From an uncultured Actinomyces sp. (lineage in GTDB: Bacteria > Actinomycetota > Actinomycetes > Actinomycetales > Actinomycetaceae): a stretch of 7,160 bases of DNA. Positions 6,773-7,160 of the stretch are shown in pieces. A program made the position numbers and the translations under genes. The stretch lies in NCBI GenBank assembly GCA_900556405.1, contig USPB01000104.1, positions 1 to 7,160 of the forward strand, written 5' to 3'. Each line of letters begins with the position of its first letter. Within the stretch, counting starts at the first letter, position 1. The notes under the pieces are model-generated. The model worked only from the letters and a program-made list of their open reading frames with translations, was not told where the DNA came from and ran no database searches.

Positions 6773-6788
6773 CCTGCTTCGAAGCAGG
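6773..6788. promoter_or_regulatory. Perfect 16-bp palindrome upstream of lutA, candidate operator
   Basis: CCTGCTTCGAAGCAGG equals its own reverse complement and ends 54 bases before the lutA GTG. Position and symmetry suggest a binding site for a dimeric repressor controlling the lut operon. Known lactate regulators of the LldR/LutR (GntR/FadR) type prefer TGGT-ACCA-like sites, which this is not, so the protein is unknown. If transcribed, it could instead form a six-pair hairpin with a TCGA loop in the leader. Confidence 0.5.
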
Positions 6789-7053
6789 ATGTGATGCGGC
6801 CTCGGCTGTATCTCAGGCTACGGCCCGGTGGTGGTGCTCATCTGACAACGACGGACTCCCGGTCGGTTGGTTCCGCTCTCTGAGACAGGTTTTCCGTTGA
6901 GGTGGTGCGATTCTGTGAGGGATGAAGGTGGGTTGAGCAGGGGGTGTCTGTGGCGTGTGGGAGGTAAGTCCTAGAGGTGGATTGCGTCATGCATTGCTGC
7001 CCTTATCTGCGATGGGCTTCGAGCAGGCCTCGGCGGGAGTATGGCCGACGCCG

Positions 7054-7160
7054 TCGAGAACGCACTTGTGCTGCGAGGACGTACTTTCGCGGCGAGGACT
7101 GCGCTTGCCTCCAGAATGCGAGTGCCGGGGCGCAGTCGCCGGTGGGAGAACGCAGTCCTC
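7054..7160. repeat. Degenerate 19-bp tandem repeats with an inverted copy at the window edge
   Basis: Units start at 7054 (tcgagaacgcacttgtgct), 7073 (gcgaggacgtactttcgcg) and 7092 (gcgaggactgcgcttgcct), exactly 19 bases apart. The shared core is cGAGrAC followed by a GC-rich step and CTT or ACTT. A poorer copy begins near 7111, and gagaacgcag recurs at 7146. In addition gaggactgcg (7094-7103) is the exact reverse complement of cgcagtcctc (7151-7160), so a 10-bp stem is possible. The array probably continues beyond the window. It is not the same sequence as the cluster at 3087-3186, though both have a 19-base unit. Confidence 0.6.

Larger units (their letters stand above)
6719..7160. other. 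Upstream region of the lut operon; no convincing gene
   Basis: These 442 bases hold the lutA ribosome binding site, the 16-bp palindrome and, at the right edge, a degenerate 19-bp repeat array. The lut promoter should lie here on the minus strand. TTGTCA (6848-6843) resembles a -35 box and GATACA (6812-6807) a -10 box, but they are about 30 bases apart and neither has a good partner, so I assign no promoter. A frame from an ATG at 6989 stays open to the window edge but is rich in Arg and Cys and reads through the repeats, so it is not annotated. Between about 6850 and 7040 I see nothing definite. Confidence 0.6.

Noticed and set aside
6989..7160. Plus-strand frame from ATG 6989 open to the window edge, with AGGTGG eight bases upstream
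   Set aside because: The 57 visible residues are rich in Arg and Cys and derive largely from the repeat array; the weak ribosome binding site alone is not enough.

Overview
The window is high-GC DNA with tightly packed genes and GTG starts. This fits an actinobacterium, and the Era and lactate-oxidation proteins look actinobacterial. I would guess the Actinomyces/Schaalia group, but that genus-level guess is weak because no rRNA or other diagnostic marker is present.

Left part, plus strand (1-2991): the C-terminal part of the ribosome-assembly GTPase Era runs in from the left edge. One base after its stop, a GTG begins an 821-residue UvrA-like double ABC ATPase. This protein keeps both nucleotide-binding domains and the zinc modules but lacks the UvrB-binding insertion of true UvrA, and it has two unusual ATPase motif residues. 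The junction suggests co-transcription with era.

Middle (2992-3622): about 630 bp with no convincing gene. It holds an inverted plus tandem 19-bp repeat cluster (3087-3186), an AT-rich 107-bp segment bounded by perfect 14-bp inverted repeats (3284-3390), a stretch with modest folding potential (about 3400-3531), and a strong hairpin (3574-3605) that probably terminates the minus-strand operon.

Right part, minus strand (6718 down to 3623): a compact three-gene lutABC-type operon for L-lactate oxidation. The genes encode a CCG-domain subunit (LutA), an iron-sulfur/LUD subunit (LutB) and a small LUD protein (LutC). lutA and lutB overlap by ATGA and lutB and lutC are one base apart, so the three are probably made together as one complex that oxidises lactate to pyruvate. 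No lactate permease or regulator gene lies in the window.

Right edge (6719-7160): no convincing gene. It contains the lut upstream region with a perfect 16-bp palindrome 54 bases before lutA, and a degenerate 19-bp repeat array that runs up to the window edge.
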